A stretch of DNA of 64,000 nucleotides. It comes from Cellulomonas sp. KH9 (GTDB lineage: Bacteria; Actinomycetota; Actinomycetes; Actinomycetales; Cellulomonadaceae). This document shows positions 16,846-24,144 of the stretch, in pieces. Made by a program: the position numbers and the translations under genes. The first letter of the stretch is position 1, and every line of letters begins with the position of its first letter. The notes under the pieces were generated by a model, which was not told the DNA's origin, ran no database searches, and saw only the letters and a program-made list of their open reading frames with translations. Where the stretch lies: NCBI RefSeq assembly GCF_900114185.1, contig NZ_FOSE01000001.1, forward strand, positions 459,749-523,748, read 5' to 3'.

Positions 16846-18183
16846 ATGAGCAGCTGGGGCTGGACCGTGCACGGCGACGGGCGGACCGTCCTGCCCGGTG
16901 AGGTGGTGGCACCGGAGGAGAGACTCGCGTGGGGCCGCACCGTCAGCATCGGCATGCAGCACGTGGTCGCGATGTTCGGGGCGACGTTCCTCGTGCCGCT
17001 CATCACGGGCTTCTCCCCGCAGACCACCCTGTTCTTCTCGGCGCTGGGCACCGCGCTGTTCCTGCTCGTGACGCGCAACCGGCTCCCCAGCTACCTCGGG
17101 TCGAGCTTCGCGTTCATCGCGCCGGTCACGGCCGCGACGGCCACCGGCGGGCAGTCCGTCGCCGTCGGCGGCATCCTCGTCACGGGTCTGGCGCTGCTCG
17201 TCGTCGGCATCGTCGCGCACCTGGCCGGCACCCGGTGGATCGACGCGCTCATGCCGCCTGTCGTCACCGGCACGATCGTGGCGCTCATCGGCCTGAACCT
17301 CGCGCCGGCGGCGTGGGGGTCCTGCGAGCCCGACGGCACCTGCTCGGGCTTCCGGGCCGCGCCGGTGACGGCGACGGTCACGCTGCTCGCGATCGTGCTG
17401 GTCACGGTGCTGTTCCGCGGTCTGCTGGGCCGGCTGTCGATCCTCGTCGGTGTGCTCGTGGGCTACGCCGTGGCGCTCGTCCGCGGCGAGGTCGACCTCG
17501 CCGCGGTGCGTGAGGCCGCCTGGATCGGTCTGCCGCCGTTCGTCACCCCCACGGTGGACTGGTCGGTGCTCGGCCTGTTCCTGCCCGTCGTGCTCGTCCT
17601 GGTGGCCGAGAACGTCGGCCACGTGAAGTCCGTCGCGGCGATGACCGGCAAGGACCTCGACCCGATGGTCGGCCGCGCCCTCATGGCCGACGGCCTGGCC
17701 ACGACGCTCGCCGGCACCGGCGGCGGTTCCGGCACCACCACGTACGCGGAGAACATCGGCGTGATGGCCGCCTCGCGCGTCTACTCCACGGCCGCCTACT
17801 GGGTGGCGGCCGCGACCGCGCTCGTGCTGGCGTTGTCGCCCAAGTTCGGTGCCGTCGTCGCGACCATCCCGGCCGGCGTGCTCGGCGGTGTGGCCACGGT
17901 GCTCTACGGCATGATCGGCCTGCTCGGGGCCCGGATCTGGGTGCAGAACCGGGTCGACTTCTCGGCGCCGGTCAACCTGATGCCGGCCGCCGTCGCCCTC
18001 ATCGTGGGCATCGCCAACTTCACCTGGGACGCCGGTGACCTGCGCTTCGAGGGCATCGCGATCGGCACGGCCGTGGCGATCGGGCTCTACCACCTCATGC
18101 GGGTGGTCGCCCGGTGGCGCGGCACCCACGACGAGCCGGCCACACCCGCGTCCGTCCCGGGCGGCGACGAGCTGACCCGCTGA
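16846..18183 (+). CDS. Uracil-xanthine permease (NCS2/UraA family)
   Basis: 445 residues, about fourteen membrane helices. The N-terminus GRTVSIGMQHVVAMFGATFLVP, the QHVxAMF motif, VAENVGHVKSVAAMTGKDLDP and TGGGSGTTTYAENIGVMAASRVYS are the NCS2 signatures, with the conserved Glu of the VAENVGH helix and the TTYAENIG loop shaping the nucleobase site. Transports uracil or a purine with protons. ATG at 16846 follows a strong ribosome site. Uracil is favoured because the closest motif pattern is UraA-like; there is no pyrimidine gene nearby to confirm it. Confidence 0.88.
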   Translation: MSSWGWTVHGDGRTVLPGEVVAPEERLAWGRTVSIGMQHVVAMFGATFLVPLITGFSPQTTLFFSALGTALFLLVTRNRLPSYLGSSFAFIAPVTAATATGGQSVAVGGILVTGLALLVVGIVAHLAGTRWIDALMPPVVTGTIVALIGLNLAPAAWGSCEPDGTCSGFRAAPVTATVTLLAIVLVTVLFRGLLGRLSILVGVLVGYAVALVRGEVDLAAVREAAWIGLPPFVTPTVDWSVLGLFLPVVLVLVAENVGHVKSVAAMTGKDLDPMVGRALMADGLATTLAGTGGGSGTTTYAENIGVMAASRVYSTAAYWVAAATALVLALSPKFGAVVATIPAGVLGGVATVLYGMIGLLGARIWVQNRVDFSAPVNLMPAAVALIVGIANFTWDAGDLRFEGIAIGTAVAIGLYHLMRVVARWRGTHDEPATPASVPGGDELTR

Positions 18184-18186
18184 CCG

Positions 18187-18242
18187 CCCTGGGGTCGCCT
18201 GCGGGTGGCCCCAGGGCCGGTGCGCCGCCTGCGGGCGCACCG
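18187..18242. terminator. Tandem hairpins with the same loop
   Basis: Hairpin 18187-18216 has stem CCCTGGGG/CCCCAGGG. Hairpin 18218-18242 has stem CGGTGCGC/GCGCACCG. Both loops contain CGCCTGCGG. They lie between the convergent uracil permease and LytR_C genes and may terminate both. Confidence 0.65.
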
Positions 18243-18283
18243 GGACGGTGCACCGCGAGGCATGCCGCGGCGGGACGGGGCAG

Positions 18284-18964
18284 TCAGCCCTCGGCGGGCT
18301 GCTCCTCGGCGGGCTGCTCCTCCGCCGGCTGCTCCTCGGCGGGCTGCTCCGCGGCCGGCTGCTGCGCGGCCCCCGCGTCGGCGAACTCCTGGAACGGGAT
18401 GCAGCCCTCGGGGCCGACGAGCGGCGTGGCGGGGTCCAGGAGGACCTCCTCCTGCGGCGCCAGCCCGGCGAACTCGCTGCCGACCACCAGGTCGACGACG
18501 GCCTCCTGCCGGGAGTCGGGCGTCAGGACCGCGTCCGGAACGTACGCCTGCAGCGTGTACGCCGCCGCGCTGCCGGCCACGCCGTAGATGATGCGTCCGA
18601 CGCCGCTGACCTTCGCGGCGTTGTCCGTCTGACCGATGACGAAGCCGCGCTCGGTCAGCAGGGACGCGGCCTGGCCCGCGAGACCGTCGATGCCCGCGCC
18701 GTTGAAGACGTCGACCGTGATCCCGTTCGTCGCGACGGGCAGCGCGCCCTCCGGCGGGCAGTACGTCCGCACGTCCTCCGCGTCCTCCGTCGGCAGCGCC
18801 GTGAACTCGCGCTCGAGGAAGGGCAGGGACAGGCTGTCGGTGTACAGCGCGGCCGCGCCGAGCCCGGACACCGCCAGGCCGGCGAGCAGCACGCCGAACA
18901 CCACGGCCTGCCGCTCGTGCATGTGCCGCCGCCGCAGCGCGCGCGCACGGTCCTGGTCGCTCAC
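18284..18964 (-). CDS. LytR_C domain membrane protein
   Basis: 226 residues from a GTG at 18964. A basic cytoplasmic N-terminus (ALRRRHMHERQ) is followed by one helix and a LytR_C domain with VDVFNGAGIDGLAGQAASLL and ERGF, the conserved N-GaG start of the domain found at the ends of LCP cell-wall ligases and alone in actinobacteria. A tail of AEEQP repeats closes the protein. Probably extracytoplasmic and cell-wall linked; the precise role is unknown. It follows the 97-residue gene by 34 bases and is probably co-transcribed with it. Confidence 0.83.
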   Translation of the reverse strand: MSDQDRARALRRRHMHERQAVVFGVLLAGLAVSGLGAAALYTDSLSLPFLEREFTALPTEDAEDVRTYCPPEGALPVATNGITVDVFNGAGIDGLAGQAASLLTERGFVIGQTDNAAKVSGVGRIIYGVAGSAAAYTLQAYVPDAVLTPDSRQEAVVDLVVGSEFAGLAPQEEVLLDPATPLVGPEGCIPFQEFADAGAAQQPAAEQPAEEQPAEEQPAEEQPAEG

Positions 18965-18998
18965 GAGGCCCCGCCCTTCCGTCGCCCCCGGCCCACGG

Positions 18999-19292
18999 TC
19001 ACAGCACCAGCACCCGTGCGTGCAGCAGGCCACGCTGGTGGAGGGCTGCGCGCACCGCCCGGTGCAGGCCGTCCTCGAGGTACAGGATCCCCTTGTACTC
19101 CACGACGTGGGCGAAGAGGTCGCCGTAGAACGTCGAGTCCTCCGCCAGCAGCGCGTCGAGGTCGAGGGTCCGCTTCGTCGTGACCAGCTCGTCGAGCCGC
19201 ACCTGACGCGGTGGGACGTCCGCCCACTGCGCGGGGGTCGTCAACCCGTGGTCCGGGTACGGGCGCCCCTCGCCCACCGCCTTGAAGATCAC
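18999..19292 (-). CDS. Conserved actinobacterial 97-residue protein
   Basis: The sequence MIFKAVGEGRPYPDHGLTT, then VRLDELVTTKRTLDL, DSTFYGDLFAHVVEYKG and YLEDGLHRAVRAAL is a highly conserved small actinobacterial protein. Databases often call it a VapB-type antitoxin, but no toxin partner is beside it. The DGLHR end resembles a ParB/Srx nuclease motif (DGxHR), so a nucleotide-binding fold is possible; this is inference. GTG at 19292 is supported by TACACT 7 bases upstream. It heads an operon with the LytR_C gene. Confidence 0.82.
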   Translation of the reverse strand: MIFKAVGEGRPYPDHGLTTPAQWADVPPRQVRLDELVTTKRTLDLDALLAEDSTFYGDLFAHVVEYKGILYLEDGLHRAVRAALHQRGLLHARVLVL

Positions 19293-19299
19293 GGGCCCG

Positions 19300-19305
19300 A
19301 GTGTA
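19300..19305 (-). promoter_or_regulatory. -10 box TACACT, leaderless start of the 97-residue gene
   Basis: Minus-strand TACACT ends 7 bases before the GTG at 19292. It is divergent from the TACAGT box at 19408. Confidence 0.55.
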
Positions 19306-19407
19306 GGGGGTGGCCGCCGTCCGGCCTGGGACGGTCCGCCCAGGGATCACCCGCATGCCGTGGGTGACGGGCACCCGCGGCGCCCCGGGCCCGCCCCCGT
19401 CGGTGGG

Positions 19408-19413
19408 TACAGT
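19408..19413 (+). promoter_or_regulatory. -10 box TACAGT, leaderless start of the lipid operon
   Basis: TACAGT ends 7 bases before ATG 19421; no ribosome site lies between. Confidence 0.55.
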
Positions 19414-19420
19414 CGCCGCC

Positions 19421-20026
19421 ATGCCGTCGCTGTACGCGCTGAAGCCCTGGTACACCCGGCGGCTGCGCCTCGTCGTGGACCGTGCCGTCGCACGCGGGAC
19501 GACGCCCGACGTCTTCACCGCGGTCGGTGTCGCCGGTGCGGCGCTGGCGGGTGTCGCGCTGGCCCTCGGGTGGTGGCTGCCCGCCCTCGTGCTGCTCGCG
19601 GTCCGGCTCGCCGGGGCCAACCTCGACGGTGCGGTGGCCCGCGCCCGCGGGGTGTCGCGGCCCTGGGGGTTCGTGCTCAACGAGCTCGGCGACCGCGCGT
19701 CGGACCTGCTGATGCTCGCCGGGCTGGCGGTGCTCGCCGCACGCACGGGCGGTGACCCCGTGGCGGGTCTGACACCCCTGGACTGGGTGCTGGTGGCCAC
19801 GGTCGCCGCGACCCTGCCGACGTTCGTCTCGCTCGCCGGCGCCGGCGCCGGTGCGCCGCGGCTGAACGGCGGCCCCCTCGGCAAGACGGAGCGCTGCGCG
19901 CTCGCCGTGCTGGGTGCCGCCGTGCCCGCGCTGCTGACGCCCGTGGCCGTCGTCGTCGTCGTGGGATCGGTCCTGACGGCCGTCGTCCGGGCGCGCCGCA
20001 TCCGTCACGCGCCGGGCGTCGCGTGA
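19421..20026 (+). CDS. CDP-alcohol phosphatidyltransferase-like protein with degenerate motif
   Basis: 201 residues with about six helices. The CDP-alcohol phosphatidyltransferase motif (D-x2-D-G-x2-A-R-x8-G-x3-D-x3-D) is recognisable at residues 66-91, but the first Asp is Ala66 and the third is Asn87; only Asp69 and Asp91 remain of the four metal-binding acids. In the family these Asps bind two metal ions needed to transfer the phospho-alcohol. So this may be an altered or non-catalytic member. It overlaps the next gene by four bases (GTGA) and heads a three-gene lipid operon with CdsA-like and PlsC-like proteins. Confidence 0.8.
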   Translation: MPSLYALKPWYTRRLRLVVDRAVARGTTPDVFTAVGVAGAALAGVALALGWWLPALVLLAVRLAGANLDGAVARARGVSRPWGFVLNELGDRASDLLMLAGLAVLAARTGGDPVAGLTPLDWVLVATVAATLPTFVSLAGAGAGAPRLNGGPLGKTERCALAVLGAAVPALLTPVAVVVVVGSVLTAVVRARRIRHAPGVA

Positions 20027-20958
20027 GCGTCGAGCCGACGCAACGGCCGGGTGTCCTCGACCCGCTCGCGGCGTGGACCGGTCTGGACCGCACCGCGTAC
20101 GCCCTCGACCTGCGGCTCGGGTCCTGGCACCTCGACCTCGACGGGCGCGCGGTCTTCCTGCTCGCCCTCACCGCCGCCATCCTCGCGGTGGCCGCGGTGC
20201 CCGTGCTCGCGTCCCGCCGGCCCGAGCTGCGGCGGCGCTGGACGACGTGGGCGCTGATCCTGCCGGTCATCGGGATCCCGATGTGGCTGGGGCCCGGGCC
20301 CACCGCACTGCTGGCGGTGCTGCTCGCGCTGCAGGCGGTCCGCGAGTTCGCGGCGATGACACGCCTGCCGCGCCCCGAGACGGCCCTCCTGCTCGTGCTG
20401 GCCGTCGCCTACCCGCTGGCCGCGTGGCTCGACCCCGGGCTGCTGGCGCTGGTCCCGCTGGTGGCGCTGCTGTGCGCCGTGCCCGCCGTCCTCGTCGGGG
20501 ACGCCGACCGCGGCGTCGAGCGCGCGACGGGTGCCGCGTTCGGCTCCATCTGGCTGTGCTGGTCGCTCGCGCACCTCGTGCTGGTCGGGTCCGACGCGTT
20601 CCTGCTGTGCTTCGCCGCGGCGGCGACCGACGTCGCCGCGTGGTGCGGGGGACAGGGGCTCAAGCGGTTCGCGTGGGCCAGACGCCCGTTGTCGCCGCTC
20701 AGCCCTCACAAGACCGTGGGTGGTCTGGTGGGGGCGGCCGTGGGTGGGACGATCGTGCTGCTCGTCCTCGGCGCGTTCTCCGCGGGCCTGGTCGTGGCGG
20801 TGGTCCTCGGTGGTGTGGGAGGTGACCTGGTGGAGTCGATGGTGAAACGGCGTGCGGGCGTCAAGGACGCGGGCACGTGGCTGCCCGGGTTCGGTGGGCT
20901 GCTCGACCGCGTGGACTCCTTGCTGCTGGTCCTGCCGCTGGCGTGGGTGCTGGCATGA
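20023..20958 (+). CDS. Phosphatidate cytidylyltransferase (CdsA)-like membrane protein
   Basis: 311 residues, about eight helices. The C-terminal signature S-x-V-K-R-x4-K-D-x-G-x2-L-P-x-H-G-G-x2-D-R-x-D is present except that the His is Phe290. CdsA makes CDP-diacylglycerol from phosphatidate and CTP. All other signature positions, including the K-D pair and the final D-R-V-D, are kept. An N-terminal extension of ~60 residues is unusual. GTG at 20023 overlaps the upstream stop and its own stop overlaps the next ATG. Possibly a specialised second CdsA. Confidence 0.8.
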   Translation: MSVEPTQRPGVLDPLAAWTGLDRTAYALDLRLGSWHLDLDGRAVFLLALTAAILAVAAVPVLASRRPELRRRWTTWALILPVIGIPMWLGPGPTALLAVLLALQAVREFAAMTRLPRPETALLLVLAVAYPLAAWLDPGLLALVPLVALLCAVPAVLVGDADRGVERATGAAFGSIWLCWSLAHLVLVGSDAFLLCFAAAATDVAAWCGGQGLKRFAWARRPLSPLSPHKTVGGLVGAAVGGTIVLLVLGAFSAGLVVAVVLGGVGGDLVESMVKRRAGVKDAGTWLPGFGGLLDRVDSLLLVLPLAWVLA

Positions 20959-22286
20959 GCGCCGACGAGCCGCGGACCGCGGGCGCCGACGAGCCCCGCG
21001 CCGACGGCCCGGAGGCGACCCCCGACGCCGCGTCCGGTGCCGAGGGCCACCACGGGCACGCACCGGCCGAGGCGTTCCGCCGGCTGCGCCGCCGCGTGGG
21101 GCTGCCGCCCGGCTTCAACGTGGCGGGCGCCGTCCGGCACCTCGTGTGGCGCAACGCGTTCCACCTCGTCGGCGGGTTCCGGGTCGTCGGTGCGGCCCCG
21201 TACGAGCCGATGGTCGTCGTCGCCAACCACTCGTCGCACGCCGACACCCCGGCGCTGCTCGCCGCGTTCCCGGCGCCGTACAAGCCGGTCGTCGTCGCCG
21301 CGGGCGACTACTGGTTCGACGCGGCCTGGAAGGCGCGGTTCCTGCAGATCGCGATCGGTGCCGTCCCGGTGCGTCGCAAGGGCGGCGGCGGGTACGAGTC
21401 GCTGATCGAGGGCGCCACGCAGGTCCTGGGCAGCGGGTCCAGCCTGTTCGTCTTCCCCGAGGGCACGCGATCCACGGACGGCCGGCTGGGTCGGTTCCGC
21501 AGCGGTGCGCTGCGGATCGCGCAGGAGTTCGACGTACCGATCCTGCCCGTGGCGATCGTCGGGACGCACGAGCTGCTGGCCAAGAAGGGGCGGCTCACGC
21601 CCGGCCCCGTCGAGGTGCGCGTGGGGCACCCCGTCGACCCGCACACGCTCACGGACATGAAGCCGCTGGTCGCGCAGATCGAGGGGATGCTGGCGGCCGG
21701 TCCGCCGGTGCCGTCGCGCTCGGCGACGTGGCGCGTGCTGCGCGGCGTGATGTCCGGCCCCGGCGGCCTGGTCGGTGCGGTGGTCTGGGGCTTCGCGGAG
21801 GCGGTGAGCCTGCCCGTGACCTCGGAGATGTACCTGGTGCTGGTGGCGGCGGCGCACCCGCGCCGGGTCGTCCCCGCGGCGGCGTGCCTGGCGGTCGGGT
21901 CCGTGGCCGGTGTGCTCGTCACGCGTGCGCTCACCGCGCGCGGGCACCGTCCGCTCGCACCGCTGACGACCGGGGCGATGCGCGAGCGCGCCGCCCTGGA
22001 CCTGGCGGCCGCCGGCGCGCGGGGGATCTGGCGGCAGGCGCTCAACGGCGTGCCGGTCAAGGTCTACGCCGCGGAGGCGGGCGCCGCGCACGTGCCCGCC
22101 GCGCCGCTGGCGCTGCACGCGCTGGGCGCCCGGGGTGCGCGCTCCCTCGCCGTCGGTGGTGCCGTCGCCGCCGCGTCCGGTGCCGCTGCGCCGCTCCTGC
22201 GCCGCTTCTACGGCCCGTACCTGGGCATCGCGGGGGCGACGTTCGCCGTGGGCCTCGGCCTGGTCGTCCGGCGCTGGAGCCGCTGA
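20955..22286 (+). CDS. PlsC-type acyltransferase fused to a YqaA-like membrane domain
   Basis: 443 residues. Residues ~40-260 are a lysophosphatidic acid acyltransferase: NHSSHAD gives the HX4D motif (His92, Asp97), FPEGTRS is the glycerol-phosphate motif, and VPILPVAIVGTHELL is motif IV. Residues ~270-443 are hydrophobic, with VWGFAEAVSLPVTSEMYLV, NGVPVKVYA and RFYGPYLGIAG, which look like YqaA/SNARE-associated membrane proteins. The start ATG overlaps the CdsA stop. Together the operon suggests synthesis of a phosphatidate-derived lipid; the fused domain may place the enzyme or move lipid. Confidence 0.82.
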   Translation: MSADEPRTAGADEPRADGPEATPDAASGAEGHHGHAPAEAFRRLRRRVGLPPGFNVAGAVRHLVWRNAFHLVGGFRVVGAAPYEPMVVVANHSSHADTPALLAAFPAPYKPVVVAAGDYWFDAAWKARFLQIAIGAVPVRRKGGGGYESLIEGATQVLGSGSSLFVFPEGTRSTDGRLGRFRSGALRIAQEFDVPILPVAIVGTHELLAKKGRLTPGPVEVRVGHPVDPHTLTDMKPLVAQIEGMLAAGPPVPSRSATWRVLRGVMSGPGGLVGAVVWGFAEAVSLPVTSEMYLVLVAAAHPRRVVPAAACLAVGSVAGVLVTRALTARGHRPLAPLTTGAMRERAALDLAAAGARGIWRQALNGVPVKVYAAEAGAAHVPAAPLALHALGARGARSLAVGGAVAAASGAAAPLLRRFYGPYLGIAGATFAVGLGLVVRRWSR

Positions 22287-22343
22287 GGCGTCCGGCGCCG
22301 GGGCGGGCAGGCCGGGGTTCGGCGGACCGGGCCCGTCCCGGGC

Positions 22344-23063
22344 TCAGGGCAGGAGCAGCGCGAGCGCGGCGGCCACGAGCAGCGCGACCGCCGGCAGGGC
22401 GGCGCTCAGCAGGGCGGCGCGCAGGCGTGCGCGCGGGCGGGGTGCGTCGGCCGGGCCGCGGACCTCGTCGCTCAGGGTGGCGTCCAGGAACAGGGTGACG
22501 GCGCCCACCGCCAGCAGCAGGACGCTCACCGCGGCGAGCGGTGCGGACGGGGCCGTCAGCGGCGCGTTCGGCAGCAGCGCCCCCGGGGCGACGACCACCG
22601 CGGTCATCCCGGTCCCGGCGAGCGCGACCTGCCACCACCGGGCGCGCGCGAACCATCGCAGCGGACGTGCGGGCGCGAGGCACAGCACGACCGCGACCAC
22701 GAGGCACAGGGCCGCGGTCACCACGGGTCCGGTCGACGCGGTCAGGGGCTCACCGCGCAGCCACGGCCGCACGGACCACACCGTCCCCATGACGCCGGCG
22801 GTCTGGAGCACCACCGCGACGACGTCCCGCACGGGCGTGCGACGGTGGGTGGGCAGCACGTCGGCCAGCCCGCCGGCGTACCCGGCGGGGTCGCCGAACG
22901 CCGTCATCGCGTCCTGCCCGGAGTCGGCGCAGTGCGCGTCGACCTCCGCGAGGGCGTCGCCGATCGCGTCGCCGCGTACGTCCCGCAGGCGCAGCTCGAC
23001 GACGAACGCGTCGCGCCAGGTGGGGGTCACGTGCGGTGCGAGAGAGGTGCTGTCGCTGCTCAT
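22344..23063 (-). CDS. HAAS-domain membrane protein, PadR partner
   Basis: 239 residues. The N-terminal ~80 residues (WRDAFVVELRLRDVRGDAIGDALAEVDAHCADSG, then AFGDPAGYAGGL) match the HAAS/DUF1700 signalling fold, which is typically encoded next to PadR regulators. About five helices follow. The start overlaps the padR stop (ATGA). In such pairs the membrane protein is thought to respond to envelope stress or to lie under PadR control. Role inferred from pairing. Confidence 0.8.
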   Translation of the reverse strand: MSSDSTSLAPHVTPTWRDAFVVELRLRDVRGDAIGDALAEVDAHCADSGQDAMTAFGDPAGYAGGLADVLPTHRRTPVRDVVAVVLQTAGVMGTVWSVRPWLRGEPLTASTGPVVTAALCLVVAVVLCLAPARPLRWFARARWWQVALAGTGMTAVVVAPGALLPNAPLTAPSAPLAAVSVLLLAVGAVTLFLDATLSDEVRGPADAPRPRARLRAALLSAALPAVALLVAAALALLLP

Positions 23064-23437
23064 CGGGGGGCCTCCTGGTCCGTCACGAACGTCTGGGTGA
23101 GCTCGGCGAAGCGTGCCCAGCGCACGGCCTCGTGGTGCAGGTGGGTGCGTCCGGCGTCGGTGAGCGCGTAGTACTTGCGCCCGGGGCCGCCGTCACCCGG
23201 CCGCCACTCCTCGTCGAGGAGGCCCGCCGCGTGCAGGCGGCCGAGCAGCGGGTAGAGCGTGCCGCCCTTGATGTCGCCCAGGCCCGCGTCCGCGAGCCGC
23301 TGGGCGATGTCGTAGCCGTAGGTGGGGCCGTCCGCCAGGACGCGCAGCGTGCACAGCGACAGCACCCCGCGCAGCCACTCACCGGGCCACGGGGGACCGA
23401 GGGGCTCGGCGTCGGGCGGCGGGGTGCGTCGGGGCAT
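23060..23437 (-). CDS. PadR-family transcriptional regulator
   Basis: 125 residues. The winged-helix pattern LRGVLSLCTLRVLADGPTYGYDIAQRL, IKGGTLYPLLGRLHAAGLL, GRKYYALTDAGR is the PadR N-terminal domain; the C-terminal helix EAVRWARFAELTQTF would dimerise. It is leaderless: the -10 box ends 7 bases before ATG and no ribosome site is visible. An operator-like palindrome sits between -35 and -10, so autorepression is likely. It regulates the overlapping HAAS gene. Confidence 0.9.
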   Translation of the reverse strand: MPRRTPPPDAEPLGPPWPGEWLRGVLSLCTLRVLADGPTYGYDIAQRLADAGLGDIKGGTLYPLLGRLHAAGLLDEEWRPGDGGPGRKYYALTDAGRTHLHHEAVRWARFAELTQTFVTDQEAPR

Positions 23438-23440
23438 GGA

Positions 23441-23473
23441 CTAGACAGTACGCCTGACTAGATAGGCGCACAA
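23441..23473 (-). promoter_or_regulatory. padR promoter with internal operator palindrome
   Basis: On the minus strand, -35 TTGTGC (23473-23468), a 17-bp spacer, and -10 TACTGT (23450-23445), 7 bases from ATG. The spacer holds CGCCT/AGGCG arms around ATCTAGTC, and a second CTAG lies at 23441-23444. Confidence 0.7.
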
Positions 23474-23553
23474 CCGATGAACGGCCTGCGGCGGAGCTCG
23501 GCGGCATCGGTGACGGTGGGGCCGTCCCGCCGGGACGTCCTCTCCCGGGAACG

Positions 23554-23593
23554 GCGAAAGGGCGCCCCGACCAGTGGTCGGGACGCCCTTCGC
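23554..23593. terminator. Terminator hairpin of the cold-shock gene
   Basis: GCGAAAGGGCG...CGACCA pairs with TGGTCG...CGCCCTTCGC; about 17 bp with one or two mismatches. Located 33 bases after the csp stop on the minus strand. Confidence 0.8.
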
Positions 23594-23625
23594 GTGAGCC
23601 CTCAGGGCTCAGTGAGCTGTGTGGC

Positions 23626-23829
23626 TCAGGCAGGCGCGACGTTGGAGGCCTGCGGACCCTTGGGGCCGGCCTGCACGTCGAACTGCACGCGCTGGTTCTC
23701 CTCGAGCGAGCGGTAGCCCTGCGTCTGGATGGCCGAGTAGTGGACGAAGACGTCCGGGCCGCCGTCCTCGGGGGCGATGAAGCCGAAGCCCTTCTCAGCG
23801 TTGAACCACTTCACGATGCCAGTGGGCAC
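23626..23829 (-). CDS. Cold-shock protein, CspA family
   Basis: 67 residues, the standard length. KGFGFI (RNP1) and DVFVHYSAI (RNP2) are intact and [12 protein letters not shown] is the N-terminal strand. It acts as a single-stranded nucleic-acid chaperone. ATG at 23829 has GAGAATG context. A leader of about 107 nt is predicted from TAGGCT at 23943-23948, as usual for cold-shock genes with leader-based control. Followed by a strong hairpin terminator. Confidence 0.96.
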   Translation of the reverse strand: MPTGIVKWFNAEKGFGFIAPEDGGPDVFVHYSAIQTQGYRSLEENQRVQFDVQAGPKGPQASNVAPA

Positions 23830-24144
23830 GTCATTCTCCTCATGCGGTTACTACGGACCCGACGACCGGGACCGGTGAATCACGGTGGCCGTCGTCCGCT
23901 CCGGAGAACGTGGACAAGCTATGCACTGCGACTACGACCGACAGCCTAGCGGGAGGTCACCGTCCTGCGCGAGGGTTTCCCCCGGGCGGTCTACGTCACG
24001 TTCCAGGACCCGGACAGCGCCGCCACACCGCGCCCACAGGCCGTCCACATCCGGCGCCGAATCACCCACGCCGACCGTCCCGGCGCCGCTACGCTCCGCC
24101 CGGACGGGGACGCAGGGGCCCCCGGAGGAGCCCGGGAGGCACCG
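23830..24144. promoter_or_regulatory. Divergent region: csp leader and M48 promoter
   Basis: 315 bases without a gene. The csp leader (minus) runs from about 23936, after a TAGGCT box at 23943-23948. On the plus strand TACGCT at 24090-24095 is a candidate -10 for the M48 gene, with a ~43-nt leader. Confidence 0.5.
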
